From Yponomeuta sedellus (lineage: Eukaryota; Arthropoda; Insecta; Lepidoptera; Yponomeutidae): a DNA stretch of 64,000 nt. This document shows, piece after piece, positions 22,258-34,163 of this stretch (position 1 is its first letter; each line of letters starts with the position of its first letter). A program made the position numbers and the translations under genes. Location of the stretch: assembly GCA_934045075.1 (NCBI GenBank), contig OW203751.1, forward strand, positions 9,433,321 through 9,497,320. The letters are read 5' to 3'. Below the pieces are notes generated by a model. That model was not told the DNA's origin and searched no databases. It saw nothing but the letters and a program-made list of their open reading frames with translations.

Positions 22258-22380
22258 ATATCGCTCCAGTCCATCCAAAGGTTGTCTGGAAGAGATTACT
22301 TTTAGTGATAAGGCCGCCGTCAGTAGGTTAAGAAATATCTATGTAATTCCTTTTTTATGTACAATAAAGTGTTCTCTATC
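22258..22380 (+). mobile_element. LINE 3' tail (gtacaataaag type)
   Basis: gataaggccgccgtcagta and ttatgtacaataaagtgttc, ending in tctatctatc. Confidence 0.55.
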
Positions 22381-22389
22381 TATCAATTT

Positions 22390-23170
22390 TCATTGGTATA
22401 AGTACTACATTGTACTTAACATTTTAAAAAACATGTCATAATATACAATACTAGGAGTAGGGGAAGGTGCATTCAACTGAACATGGTACCTACGTAAAAC
22501 TCTTCTACTTCTCCTTTAATGTTTCAGCGAACGCCGATGAGACGCCGTGAATAGTTGTTGAAGTTCACAGCTTAAGCGTTCAAACCCCGCAGAGATGGGC
22601 AATAGATTCAAAGATGATTTGTGATTTGTCTGTCATTACTTTGTGAGCTCACTCGGTACTCAGTTGTGCAACCGCTTCGACCGATCATGTAACTTTAACA
22701 GCTTTCTAAGAGTGGTGCACACGGGCGCTGTGTGTGCGTTGCGTTGCCGCTGCGTCGCCTGAGCGGGGACGCACCGACTTTTACACAATGGGCGCATGCC
22801 ACACAAAATTCTAAGGCTAGCTTTAAAGCCAAATATAAAAAGTTCCTTCTTGAATCCCAAAAGCCCTTATTAAGTTCTTAATAATATTCTTCCCACATTT
22901 GACTTCTACCATTATAATTATTATTATTATTACTATTATCATTATTATTTTCTCACAGGACATACTATCATAGTGTATTACTTCGCTGTCGCGAAGCGTG
23001 ACACTTTAATATTTTAATATAATAAAACTTATTGCAATCAAGATGACATTTGTTTGCATATTAATAATTCATTATATTTGATCGACTTAATATATTATTA
23101 TGATGACAATGTAAACCTTTAATCAATAATTTATTTATATCTATTTTGACATTCTTATATTAAACTGCCG
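22390..23170. other. Intron sequence without recognised content
   Basis: A CpG-rich part at 22730-22800 (gcgttgccgctgcgtcgcc) resembles 1100-1150. ATT repeats at 22915-22950. No gene seen. Confidence 0.35.
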
Positions 23171-23173
23171 CAA

Positions 23174-23500
23174 TTGTTTTTATTTTTATTTTATTTACTT
23201 TTCTTTTTTCGTTTATCCGAGTGCTGCACGTCGGTATACTACCAGGTACTGACGGAAGACCAGCGCCGGAGTAGTTTATCTCTCCAGCATATGCTGAGTC
23301 AGAGCCCCTTTGCATCTGCCACACCTGCGATCTGCTCTCTTATATTATTTGATTATTTGTGTTGTCATGATTATCTGTTACTCTTTTTCCTGTATAATTC
23401 TGCTTTGTATTCCTTTTGTAAGTTCTTATCTGTTATATATTGTTGTGCGTGTGTGTGTGTAGATGCAAATAAATGTTTTTATCTATCTATCTATCTAAAA
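23174..23500 (+). mobile_element. LINE 3' end with (ATCT)n tail
   Basis: ctgacggaagaccagcgccg, tgctgagtcagagcccc and a tail gatgcaaataaatg followed by four ATCT units. Confidence 0.55.
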
Positions 23501-23607
23501 TACAAAAAAAAAACTAAATTCTTATTTTAACCCCAAAAACATAGCAATATCTTTATGTTGCATTGAGTATACAAGCAAAAGGTACATTACAAAGGTGTTA
23601 AAGGTGT

Positions 23608-23872
23608 TTTCAGCCTCTAACTAGGTTTTTTAAAATTGTAAAACCTAACTGCAAAGTAGGTAGTCGGGGCTGTAAGTGATACAATTTACTTAAGCCAGAT
23701 GTCGCTGCCTGTACGTAATACAGAGAATAGTGTAAAGAGGTTCGAAATTTTACTGATGCCGGTGAGTCGCCCATTAGCTCAATTGGAAGAGCGCTGGCAC
23801 GGATAGCCAGAGGTCGCGGGTTCAAATCCCGGCATGGGTGGAATTTATAGCCTCTAACTAGGTTTTTTAAAA
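23608..23872 (+). mobile_element. tRNA-like repeat
   Basis: Leader aaaacctaactgcaaagtag, A box attagctcaattggaagagc, B box gggttcaaatccc, end ctctaactaggttttttaaa. The same end word also precedes the leader (23615-23635), so this may be the second half of a dimer. Confidence 0.75.
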
Positions 23873-23939
23873 AGGTGTTACAGTTACACGCTCAATATTT
23901 ATGACGACATTTGGATCGCTATCCAGGATTACGATATTT

Positions 23940-24252
23940 ATCGAATGTGTAGTTGAATCGCTCGCAGCGGCTGCCTGAGTGATCTTAAACGATCACGCAG
24001 ATCAAGCAACATCCATCCACGGGCGCGGCCAGTGCATGGATGGGTGACCGTCTATAACTAACGCTAGTGGCAGTCCGAGCGGCTCCGTGCTTCGCAAGAC
24101 ACGTTAAGCAGTTGGTGCCGGCTGCCGTCGATAGATCGCAGTCGTTAAGCCAAGTCAGAGGCCTTTGGGAGGCTTGAAAACTTCCGACAGTAAGACCGGC
24201 CACCAGTCTTGCAAGCCTCCACTGATCCGGACTTGGCCCCCGTGGTGGAGTA
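23940..24252 (+). mobile_element. 5S rRNA-derived SINE, subfamily B
   Basis: The head is closer to 5S rRNA than in other copies: gatcacgcagatcaagcaac, then gggcgcggccagtgcatgg and atgggtgaccg. The tail is cut at gtggtggagtat, where the repeat at 24253 follows. Confidence 0.8.
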
Positions 24253-24510
24253 TACCTTGTAACGGTGCAAGCCTCTTTACACCATTTTTTATATTTCTTT
24301 TTCTATCTATCACTTTCAAATATTTAAAATTACTTCACACATTTTTCGATCTCCCTCATTTCCAACATTACCAATTACCACTTCACATCTTGACTAGATC
24401 TAACTATTTTAAATTGCTTACCCGTTTTTATCCAGTTTTCCTGTTTTTATTAAATAAATAAAGTCCAATAAAGTACAAAGTGGAAGTCGTTCCAGTTTTA
24501 ATATATATAT
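24253..24510 (+). mobile_element. Dispersed repeat ('tgtaacggtgcaagcctctt')
   Basis: Single copy of the unit that forms the inverted repeat at 15896-16409; runs to ggaagtcgttccag. Confidence 0.6.
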
Positions 24511-24716
24511 AAAAGTTTTACAACACTACAACCTTCCTCAGGGAAGAGACCCTTGCCCTTCGGTGGATACATGATGAATTGATGACGATTGCACAAAAGA
24601 TAATGTACAAAAAAAGGACTTAATGCCATCTCGTTTATTCAGAACAATGCGCCTTAATCAAGAATGTCACCGTACAATATTTGCCGCAGACTCAAACGTG
24701 GTGTAACATCGATCGA

Positions 24717-25079
24717 TATCAACCCTTGTATGTCCCCACTGCTGGGGCACGGGTCTCTTCCTGCATCGCAGGAAGGTTAGGCCATACTTCACCACGGGGG
24801 CCAAGTCCGGGTTGGTGGAGGTTGTAAGACAGTGGCGGGTCTTACTGACACAAGTTATCAAGCCGCCCATAAGGCCTCTGACATGGCTTAGCGACTGCCA
24901 TTACACGACAGCCGGCACCAACAGCTTAGCGTGCCTTGCGAAGCACGGAAGCGCTCGGAAAAAATGCCACTAGCGGTAGTCACGGGACGGTCACCCATCC
25001 CGCACCTGATCCCGCCTGTTGTTGCTTTACGCAAGTGATTGATTCCAATCACTCGGTTTCACTAGGCCACGAGCGCTTC
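24717..25079 (-). mobile_element. 5S rRNA-derived SINE, full length
   Basis: gatatcaacccttgtatgtc at the left end to aggccacgagcgcttcc at the right. Confidence 0.8.
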
Positions 25080-25149
25080 CGTAACATGTTTCAATAAAAA
25101 TCTCCAAAATTCTCGGCATTCAGTAAAAACATAATCTCTTCCACGTTTG

Positions 25150-25310
25150 CGCAGATTAGGCCAGTAAGGCCTTTCGACAGTCAGACCAACCACTTGTCTT
25201 GCGAGCCTCCACCGATCTGGACTTGGCCCTCGTGGCGGAGTATGGCCTATACCTTCCTCAGGGAAGAGACCCGCGCCCCTCGGTGGGGACATAATGGGTT
25301 GTTGGAGATA
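25150..25310 (+). mobile_element. 5S-type SINE subfamily B, tail only
   Basis: gcgagcctccaccgatctgg, ccttcctcagggaagagac, cctcggtggggacataatgg. Confidence 0.65.
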
Positions 25311-25324
25311 ATAACATAACATAA

Positions 25325-25470
25325 CGTTTACAACAACAACATTTACATACAAGCACATACATTGCTTCTGGCCCCATACTAGGATACCCTGTGTCGTGGG
25401 AACCAGAAACAACGACATCACAAACATGTAGATATCCAAGAACTGGTCTTTTTTTTATCGCCAGCCGGGA
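25325..25470 (-). mobile_element. tRNA-headed SINE body (7499 family)
   Basis: Antisense body (ccccatactaggataccctg, aacatgtagatatccaag) with part of the head. Confidence 0.65.
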
Positions 25471-25522
25471 TACATACAGGCACATTGTTTCTTTTGCAAA
25501 ATGGGTTGATGATGAATACGAG

Positions 25523-25889
25523 AGAAACGCTCGTGGCCTAGTCGAACCGAATTATTGGAATCAATCACTTGGTTAAGCAACAACAGGCGCGGTCAGGTGC
25601 AGGATGGGTGACCGTCCCGCGACTACCGCTAGTGGCATTTTTCTCCGAACGCATCCGTGCTTCGCAAGGCACGTTAAGCCGTTGGTGCCGGTTGTCATGT
25701 AATGGCAGTCGTTAAGCCATATCAGAGGCCTTATGGGCGGCTTGATAACTTCTGACAGTAAGGCCCGCCACTGTCTTACAATGCTCCACCGACCCGGACT
25801 TGGCCCCCGTGGTGGAGTGTGGTCTGGCCTTCCTGCGATGCAGGAGGAGGCCCGTGCCCCAGCAGTGGGGACATACAAGGGTTGATATC
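25523..25889 (+). mobile_element. 5S rRNA-derived SINE with 12-bp target site duplication
   Basis: Full unit. Flanks 25511-25522 and 25890-25901 are both gatgaatacgag. 5S-like motifs: gttaagcaacaac, aggcgcggtcagg, ggatgggtgaccg. Confidence 0.88.
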
Positions 25890-26225
25890 GATGAATACGA
25901 GTACACCGCCAGTTTGCATTTTACTCTACAAAAACTACGTTTTCGCTTTCGTAGACGGCGGCGGGCGCCGTACTTGAAATCGAAACCGGGTGAAGGTTCA
26001 AACGGCGGGAATAATTAGCGATTCTCAACGGACTTTTTGTCTCACGCTCGTTACGAAACAGTCTCGTGTGAACCGTAACAATAGGAGATGGAGCTGCGAA
26101 GGCTTAGATTCGACTCGCTGACTCGGGTCTGATGTGTCTTACCGCCTCAGCGCTCGAAATTGCCAATCCGCGGGCACGCGTGGTAATCAAGCCCTACTCT
26201 TTCATTATTATTATAAATACTTTAT

Positions 26226-26850
26226 TGCACACGAAACTTTCTCTCTCTCTCTCTCTATCTCTCTCTCCCTCTCTTTCTTTCTCTCCCTCTTTTTTTAGGG
26301 TTCCGTACCTCAAAAGGAAAAAAACGGAACCCTTATAGGATCACTTTGTTGTCCGTCTGTCCGTCCGTCCGTCCGTCTGTCAAGACCCTTTTTCTCAGGA
26401 ACGCGTGGAGGTATGAAGCTGAAATTTATATCAATTACTCAGGTCTACTGTCCCTTGAAGCTGTGAAAAAATCAAACTTCTAAACCAACGGAATCAAAAG
26501 ATACAGCCGTTTATGCCGCAAATTTTCGACACTTCCAAGGGAATCAAAACCTACAGGGTGCTTCCCGTGAACTCAGAATCTTGAAATTTGGTACGAAGCA
26601 ACGTCTTATAGCATAGATAAAGGAAAAATTACGAAAACCATAAATTTTTAGTTACATCACATAATATATATTTTTTTAATAATTTTAAACTTACTACCCA
26701 TTTCCTCATAAACGCGTAGAGGTATTAAATTGAAATTCATACCAAATACTCAGGTCTATAATACAGGTTTGTACGGAACCCTCGGTGCGCGAGTCTGACT
26801 CGCACTTGGCCGGTTTCTCTCATTCTCTCTCTCTCTCTTTCTTTCTGAAA
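26226..26850. mobile_element. Dispersed repeat with short inverted ends, inside a (CT)n microsatellite
   Basis: Body 26297-26815 from agggttccgtacct to gtacggaaccctcggtgcgc and cttggccggt, a repeat very common in Lepidoptera. Includes (GTCC)n at 26350-26380. CT/CTTT runs flank it on both sides (26238-26295 and 26816-26850). Confidence 0.65.
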
Positions 26851-27090
26851 TTTGAAAATTCAATTTTTCCTTACATAAGAGTTAACCGGCATTTCTCTTT
26901 TCTGTTAAGTGCATAATATAGCAGGCTAGGTTCACACACCATTCACGCTCACACATCACATAACTCACAGCACACATCACACAATGTACACTCACACTAC
27001 AAATAAAATAAACTTCCACTCAATCTCATCATACATAATATTACCATTTTGTCTCTAAGAACTAATAATTGTAATATTGTAGTTAATATA

Positions 27091-27249
27091 TTTAAAAACC
27101 TATTTAGAGGCTAAAAATTGGTAGAGCGCTGGTACGGATAGCCAGAGGTTGCGGGTTCGAATCCCGGCATGGGTGAAATTTTTAGCCTCTAAATAGGTTT
27201 TTAAATTTGTTCCTTAGCACGGGTTAGTGCATTAAAAATAAAAATAGTG
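27091..27249 (+). mobile_element. tRNA-like foldback repeat with target site duplication
   Basis: Begins with 29 nt of inverted sequence (ttaaaaacctatttagagg...), then ggtagagcgctggtacgg through the tail gcattaaaaataaaaatag. Flanks 27080-27090 and 27250-27260 are both tagttaatata. Confidence 0.85.
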
Positions 27250-27261
27250 TAGTTAATATAT

Positions 27262-27650
27262 TTTTCGGTAACATTATCATCTTATTATTATGGTCATTGT
27301 AAGTAACGATTATCTATCCCAAATGCTCTGGGACATATTGTCTAGTATGACTGCCACTCTGCGATACGGTCGAAAAGTCAGTGCAGGTGGTAGGTAGTTG
27401 CCAAAATTGAAACAATTTGTACTTTAGGATAAGTATTCATTGTAAACCGTGTTATTTTTAAACAATAAACAATATTTGTATTTGGAGATACAATAAAATC
27501 ATTTAACAGGTAAGCACGTAACATCGTAGACCCTGCCTTCGCTTACCATCAGGCGTGACTGGGGTCAAGTGTAACCTGTCCTAATTAGAAAAAAAGAGAT
27601 TCCAAACTTCGGCCGAACAGACAGAGGATGAAGAGTAACAGGGTCTTCTT
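27262..27650. other. Intron sequence without recognised content
   Basis: No gene or recurring repeat seen. Confidence 0.3.
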
Positions 27651-27654
27651 TCGT

Positions 27655-28016
27655 TATCAACCCTTGTATGTCCCCACTGCTGGGGCACAGGTCTCTTCCT
27701 GCATCGCAGGAAGGTTAGGCCATACTCCACCACGGGGGCCAAGTCCGGGTTGGTGAAAAATTGTAAGACAGTGGCGGGCCTTAGTGTCAGAAGTTATTAA
27801 GCCACCCATAAGGCCTCTGACATGGCTTAACGGCTGCCATTATATGACAGCCGGCACCAACGGCTTAACGTGCCTTGCGAAGCACGGATGCGCTCGGAAA
27901 AATGCCACTAGCTGTAGTCACGGGACGCTCACCCATCCTGTACCTGACCGCGCCTGTTGTTGCTTAACCAAGTGATTGATTCCAATCACTCGGTTCGCCT
28001 AGACCACGAGCGCTTC
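27655..28016 (-). mobile_element. 5S rRNA-derived SINE, full length
   Basis: atcaacccttgtatgtcccc to accacgagcgcttc. agggtctt occurs close to both ends (27640-27647, 28025-28032), a possible target site duplication. Confidence 0.8.
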
Positions 28017-28328
28017 TTGACGATAGGGTCTTGTTTGGCGACACGGAACCCTAAAATGCGATGATAACTAGTCTTGTTCGCAGAGACGCAGCCAAGTTGT
28101 GTATCGGTTCTTTTATTTTGGTCTGTTTCAGTTCGTACAATACGAGTAACAGAGTGTTTGTTCTTAATTAGAACTGTATTCTTGAGGCTGAATGCATTAA
28201 TTATTGTCAGCCTTTAGCGTACAGTTCCACTCTGACGGAACTGTATTGTTTGACATCTGTTGCTACTCCTCTCACGTTGAAATTTTGTTGTGCATTTTTC
28301 CGGGGCAATGGTTAAAAGTAGTCTATGC

Positions 28329-28760
28329 GCTATTCTAGACTGTCTTTTTATCTCTGTGCTAATATATACCGATCCGTTTCTCGTTCCGGAATAAATGAGT
28401 AATTGCAGCCATGCATCCAGTTTTTCCATTCATCCAAACATTCACGTTTGTAATACTAGCGGGATGTGAATAAGGAATAGGACCGGCCCCAAAGTTAAAC
28501 TGTGGAACTCCTATTGGAAGCTCTATTTTTCCAGCGTAAAAAGTTATGTGCTGTTCCAGACAGTCTATCTATCTCTGTGCCAATATATCCTGTTCTGGCA
28601 TATATTGAATAAAAAAATATTAATCCATCGAGTTTATGCTTATCCTTCTCCATACATCCAAACTTTCAAGTTTGTAATATTAGCAGGATGTAAATAAGGA
28701 ATAGGACCGGTCCTAAAATTGAGACCGGTAGAATTCCTATTACTGGAAACTCTAGTAATT
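28329..28760. repeat. Two diverged tandem units, period about 221 bp
   Basis: Both units contain a cagactgtct/cagacagtct word, atctctgtgc(c/t)aatatat, ttcatccaaac-like words and aaggaataggaccgg. Class unknown. Confidence 0.6.
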
Positions 28761-28769
28761 CATTGCAAA

Positions 28770-29460
28770 TTTAGCGTCTTTGCAAATTTCCATATCAATA
28801 TAAGTAAACATTACGTATAACTGTTTTTAAGCATAATTGTTTGAATTACCTACTTAGTCACATTTTGACCTAAGTGCCTCTATTATTTATATTACTTAAT
28901 TTTTATCTCATTGAGTTTAATGGTTAAACTATCAGCAATTTTCTCGTAATTTGCTTTTTTTGTAAATTACTAAGTACACATAGATGATAGTATTGTTTTG
29001 TATCTTTTTAAGTAACAAGAGATTGTCTTCATGAATGTTATGTATCCTACTCTTATCGCATACTAAGCTCTTATCTGGCGGTGAGGAATGCTTAGGAATT
29101 AACAAAATTTAATAAGCTAAGTCGTTTCCTGTATTTAAGTGTTTGTTGTTGATTCTGTTTTTCATCCTTTATAAAATAAAATAAAAAAATAAATACTGTT
29201 CACTTAAATGCACTTAAACAATTGCAAATCTCGAAACACAAAATAAAACACCTGTGTCTTTGTGGTTCTAGAATCTTATTTATGTTTACTTGTAAGACAT
29301 ATCAGTCAACGCCAATTTGTAGATTAAGACAGAGATAAAGAAGAACACTTTATTGTACATAAAAAGGAAATACCACAGTTATATATTTACATACAAATGT
29401 AATTTTATAATTATTATTTGTGTGTTTATAATTTTACACATTCAAATCCCATTTAATCAA
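28770..29460. other. AT-rich intron sequence
   Basis: 29340-29400 resembles an antisense LINE tail (agaacactttattgtacat). Otherwise nothing seen. Confidence 0.35.
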
Positions 29461-29464
29461 AAAA

Positions 29465-29755
29465 TGTGTAAAGTACACATTTTTAAAGTGTAAAGGGCTA
29501 CTACTGCATAAAGGATTATTTAGATGACAATGACGTCTTGAATTAAAGCCAGTTCTATGTTTTTATAATAATTATGTAAACTCTGTTAATTAAGGACTTT
29601 GAAAAGACTAAGTTTGAAGTTTTTTTGTCCATTATTTCTCCAAAATGGTCTAGATTTTGAAATGGACACCTAGTTTGAATTATAACGTTCGTTACGCCGC
29701 AGCTTCTGCGCTACTTTGAATGAAACCGTTTCATTTAATTTCATTTCAAATTCAA
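29465..29755 (+). mobile_element. LINE 3' region with (TTTCA)n tail
   Basis: gatgacaatgacgtcttgaa, ctgcgctactttgaatgaaa, then the catttcatttc tail. Confidence 0.6.
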
Positions 29756-30334
29756 ATATGTTTTGCGAGTTAATGAACGTTACTGATTAAACTAGGTGTC
29801 TTTATTTGAAGAAAGCTTGGACAAAAACTCTTAGATGCCTTTATCGTTTATTTTATTAGGAATCTTAACAAAATAAGGTTTTACCATTTATTTTGCTTCT
29901 TAGCACTAGTGGATTAACAATGGCTTTCACAGTACCTACTCGACCGCTCGTGTCCTACTTGCCCCTGGGATGATGTGTTGGTGACCCCGCACTTACCACT
30001 AAACCTTCGGCAGCGAGGTTCAACAGCAGAACCACAAGCGTTCCGGACTATTGCACAGTACAATGAATTGTTATTCGATGCAGATGCTCAGGCTAATGCA
30101 ATATGAGCGGTACAAAAAAGAAAATGAATGAAAGGTCTGCTCGGATCAAATTCAGAATCACGTACTGAATCACCAGAATCAGAAACACCTCAAATAAATG
30201 GATGAAATAGAATAAATCAGAACCGAATAGATCGGAACAGAATCCAGCTCTTAAGCTGTAACTTAGAGCAGAAGTTTTTTGAAGTGCAGGCAGATATTTG
30301 CACGCTAAAACTATATCAAAAACTAATATGTAGT

Positions 30335-30870
30335 GACGCTCGCGAATCGCCCGCAGCCCCAGCTGCCTGTGTGATCTTAAACAATCACGAAGGTTAAGCA
30401 ACACAGGGTGCGTTCAGAGCATGGACGGGTAAATCGTCTATGACTTACGCTAGTGGGATTTTTCCGAGCGGTTCTGTGCTTTGCAACGCACGCTAAGCAT
30501 TTGGTAGCGGCTGCCGTCGATAGAGTTAAGCCAAGTCAGCGGCCTTAGGTCCGTCCGAACTTTCTGAGTGTCCCACGTATGTCCCCACCGAGGGGCACGG
30601 ATCTCATCTCTAAGGAAGGTATAGGCCTCCACCAATCCGAATAGGGGGCCAAGTCCGGATTGGTGGAGGCTTGCAAGACGAGTGGCTGGTCTTACTGTCA
30701 GAAGTTTTCAAGTCGCCATAAGGCCTCAGACCTGGCTTCGATATCAACCCTTGTATGTCCCCACTGCTGAGGCGCGGGTCTCTTCCTGCATCGCAGGAAA
30801 GTTAGGCCATACTCCACCACGGGAGCCAAGTCCGGGTCGGTGGAGGATTCTAAGACAATCACCACATTAT
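30335..30870. mobile_element. Cluster of 5S-type SINE pieces in both orientations
   Basis: 30335-30545 (plus): subfamily B head (tgatcttaaacaatcacgaa, ggttaagcaac) and middle. 30575-30715 (minus): subfamily B tail. 30743-30865 (minus): subfamily A tail (gatatcaacccttgtatgtc). Head-to-head junctions suggest nested or inverted insertion. Confidence 0.65.
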
Positions 30871-31185
30871 AAAAATGTATTCCACCGAACATAACTTCTT
30901 TAAGAAACAGTCTTCTGTCCGACCCGATCATGTAAATCGCATAGGCTGTATGACACGCGATTGCAACCGGATCTCTGCGCGGGAGAGAGGGAGGCGGCTA
31001 TACTCGCTAGCACGGGCCAGACAAGGACGGACGCAGTCGTTAGCTCCCAACAGGCAAGGTTCGATGCCCGTGAGTGCACATAACGCATGCTGATACGTGC
31101 ACAAGTTACGTTCCGTTTCGTCCATGATCTAGAAGTATCCAATCTGCTATGAAAATGCAAAAGTAACTCTGCCGTGATTATATTC

Positions 31186-31368
31186 GTTTTTCGCACTAAC
31201 CCGGGCTGAGGACAATTTTAAAAACCTACTTAGAGGCTAAAAATTCCGCCCATGCCGGGACTCGAGCCCGCAACCTCCGGCTAACCGTACCAGCGCTCTC
31301 CCAACTGAGCTAATGGGCCTAACTGCAAAGTAGGTACTCGGGGCTGCAAGTGATGCCAATTATTTTAT
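31186..31368. mobile_element. tRNA-like repeat, rearranged
   Basis: Antisense unit to gagctaatgggc (31317), followed directly by sense leader (ctaactgcaaagtaggtac), so the two parts face each other. Confidence 0.65.
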
Positions 31369-31394
31369 ATAAAGTCAACCATATTTATTATTAT

Positions 31395-31725
31395 CACGAC
31401 CTCTGTGGCGTAGCGGTAGCGAGTCTGCCTACCATGCAAGAGGTCCCGGGTTCGAAACCCGGCTGGGAACAAAAAAAAACCCCCAGGTCTTGAATGTTTA
31501 CATGTTTGTGATGTCGTTGTTTCTGGTTCCCACGACACAGGGTATCCTAGTGTGGGGCCAGAAGCCTTGTATGTGTCTGTATGTAAATGTTATATTAGTA
31601 ATTGAAATAGGATTATGGGCATAACCCCCAATGATGGCACAACCTTGCGCCATAGCGCTCATTATTTTAGGAAGGGCTATGTCCAGCAGTGGACTAATAT
31701 CGCCTGAAGAAGAAGAAGAATTGAA
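31395..31725 (+). mobile_element. tRNA-headed SINE (7499 family) and RTE tail
   Basis: SINE 31395-31605, then an RTE tail piece 31613-31705 (ggattatgggcataacccc, aagggctatgtccagc) ending in (GAA)n. Confidence 0.7.
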
Positions 31726-31864
31726 ATTAAATTTAAACTTAAACGAGTAAATATCAGTGCAAATACAGTTATGTCTAGTGCTCGTGTTAACCTTAGAATA
31801 CTAAGTTGTAAAACGTTTTATAAATAAAAAAGGGGAACGATTTCAACTGTGTTTTATTTTATAA

Positions 31865-31985
31865 TCATCATCGACCCATTATGTCCCCTTTGAGGGGCAC
31901 GGGTCTCTTCCCCGACGATGGTATAGGCCATACTCCACCACGGGGGCTAAGTCCGGATTGGTTGACGCTTGCAAGAGCACTTCCT
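31865..31985 (-). mobile_element. 5S-type SINE subfamily B, tail only
   Basis: cccctttgaggggcacgggt, tactccaccacgggggct. Confidence 0.55.
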
Positions 31986-32379
31986 TTCCAATGTATAATA
32001 CTTTTATTTATGTATTTTTTGTTTAAGTATGTTCATTATTCTTTAAATATGTATGTCTAGAATTATGGATATGTATTTTATATACTATTTAAGTAGTTAT
32101 AATTATGTACAATGTGTGTATATTAGTAAGTATCTATTGATAGCTATAGTAACAATTTTATCTATTAACTTGAAATAGGTGATTTTAGGTTTAATTTTTC
32201 TTGTTTAGCTATATTTGCCATCTCCCGCTTTCTGTTTTTTGGTCAGAATCTTTCTTAGGCTGGCTGGAAGAAATTTCTTTTGAAATAAGTCCGCCTTTGT
32301 ACATCAACACTTACCTGTTATTTAAGTTATTTTTCTGTTTCTTAATTTTTGTGCAATAAAGCGTAACAAACAAGCAAGG

Positions 32380-32600
32380 CTAGTGGCTGGTCTTACTGTC
32401 AGAAGTTTTCAAGCCGCCCTAAGGCCTCGAATCTGACTTGGCTTAACGATAACAAAGGTTAAGCAACACAGGGCACGTTCAGTGGATGGATGAGTGACCG
32501 TCTATGAGTACCTACCGCTAGTGGCATTTTAGCGAGCGGTTCCGTGCCTTGCGAGGCACGTTAAGCAGTTGGTGCCGGCTGCCGTCGATAGATGGCGTTT
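32380..32600. mobile_element. 5S-type SINE subfamily B, rearranged
   Basis: Minus tail piece (tggctggtcttactgtcaga) then plus head piece (ggttaagcaacacagggc, gatgagtgaccg) and middle. Confidence 0.55.
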
Positions 32601-32689
32601 CTGTTTAATTTGAGCTAAGTTTATGCAGCATATGAGACTCGCGCAAATGCGAATTATTTATCAAAATCTGTCCATTGGTTCTGTAACTA

Positions 32690-32835
32690 TATTATTTTTA
32701 TTGCACTAACCCGTGCTAAGGACAATTTTAAAAACCTATTTAGAGGCTAAAAAATTCCACCCCGGCCGGGACTCGAACCCGCGACCTCTGGCTAACCGTG
32801 CCAGCGCTCTCCCAACTGAGCCAATGGGCAATTTC
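32690..32835 (-). mobile_element. tRNA-like repeat, tail half
   Basis: actaacccgtgctaaggac to ccaactgagccaatgggc. Confidence 0.65.
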
Positions 32836-32839
32836 CCGG

Positions 32840-33287
32840 GATCCCGGGAAGTTATGAAGTACATACTTTTTTTATTTGGCTTGTATGTACATACGTACAT
32901 ACGACGTAAACACGTTACACTTCTTTTGGGCTACGCTGCGGTCGGGTAAATACATCACGTTTAGCGATTTTAATGGCCAATTTGAGTGCCCTATTAGCCA
33001 TCAGCCGTCACCACTTCTTAACGATATTGTAGTAATGTCGCAACATCGCTGCATTGGTCACAATGTGCAATAAAATAATTCAGTTTTCAAGGTTGCGGTT
33101 CGGCCGCTAATGTTGGTAGTTTGCTCAATTTTCAGTCGGATTACTTGCGAGAAAATTGCTGCTCGGTAAGTGCCGTTTGTAGGCTGTTACCGCTACTTTT
33201 AACCGCCCTAGAGTCTAATAAGTAGTTTTTCAATAAATTGAAATAAGCACGACAGTTTGTCTCAATTGAATAGTCGACAAATTAACA
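32840..33287. other. Intron sequence without recognised content
   Basis: No gene seen; a short frame over 32876-33073 has no recognisable motif. Confidence 0.3.
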
Positions 33288-33510
33288 GAAGTACAGTCTT
33301 CTAGCTTTTAGAATATACCTCGAGCTCCAGATTAGGCTTCGGTTTTCGCCGAAAGCAGACGAGTGTAATACTGCTTCCTGCTCTGTATAAAACTTTTCCT
33401 CACTATTTTGAAAAGTTACGTGTCATATTCGTTCCGATGTTTCTATTAGACGAATATATCCGATTCTATCCGATAGTAGCCGAGGTATATTCTAAAAGTT
33501 AACAGAATAA
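33288..33510. mobile_element. MITE with inverted ends (cttttagaatatacctcg)
   Basis: Ends cttttagaatatacctcg and cgaggtatattctaaaag are perfect inverted repeats, with weaker pairing outside. Second copy at 54463-55375 carries a large insertion. Confidence 0.7.
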
Positions 33511-34160
33511 GCAGGTTCTGGCAGAATACCAGCGTCACGAGTTGTCCACTGACAGCCTTTTTTGGTACCATGACACACAGCGCCCCCACCAGCTAAGCTC
33601 ACTTTGCCACGACTGTATGATTTTAACTATTACTTTAATTATTGGTATTTCTTACCTTAAGTGTGCTCTTTAACTGGCCATCTTATTATTTTTAAGATTT
33701 TATTATTTTTATTCAGTATTTGAATAAATGTTATTCTATTCTATTCTAGAATGTACAATGTCATTCCAGGAGTACCAATAAACCGCGCAAATCAAATAGG
33801 CATCTCTCGCGAAGAAGATCAAACCGCGAGAGGCACCGAGTCAAGTAGCACTGGTTATACCATTGCAATGCGTTTGGTTACTAGACTACCGATAGTGTGA
33901 ATGAAACGACCATTACCGGGTCATTTAGACATAAAGATAGAGAACACTTTATTGCACAACCAGAAAATATTACAACCATAATTTCTTAAATATAAGTAAT
34001 GTTATACAATTGGCGGTCTTATCGTTAAGAGAGATCTCCTCCAGACAACCTTTGGATGGAGTGGATTGCTTGAAGAATATAGTCGGTACGTGGTGCATGT
34101 ACATGAATAATTAATCGATTTAGGGGATTTCTATAGAGTCTAAAATGACTATTGAACAAC
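33511..34160. other. Intron sequence with an antisense LINE tail
   Basis: 33935-34080 is the minus-strand LINE tail (agaacactttattgcacaac, caattggcggtctt). The rest shows no gene. Confidence 0.4.
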
Positions 34161-34163
34161 TAC

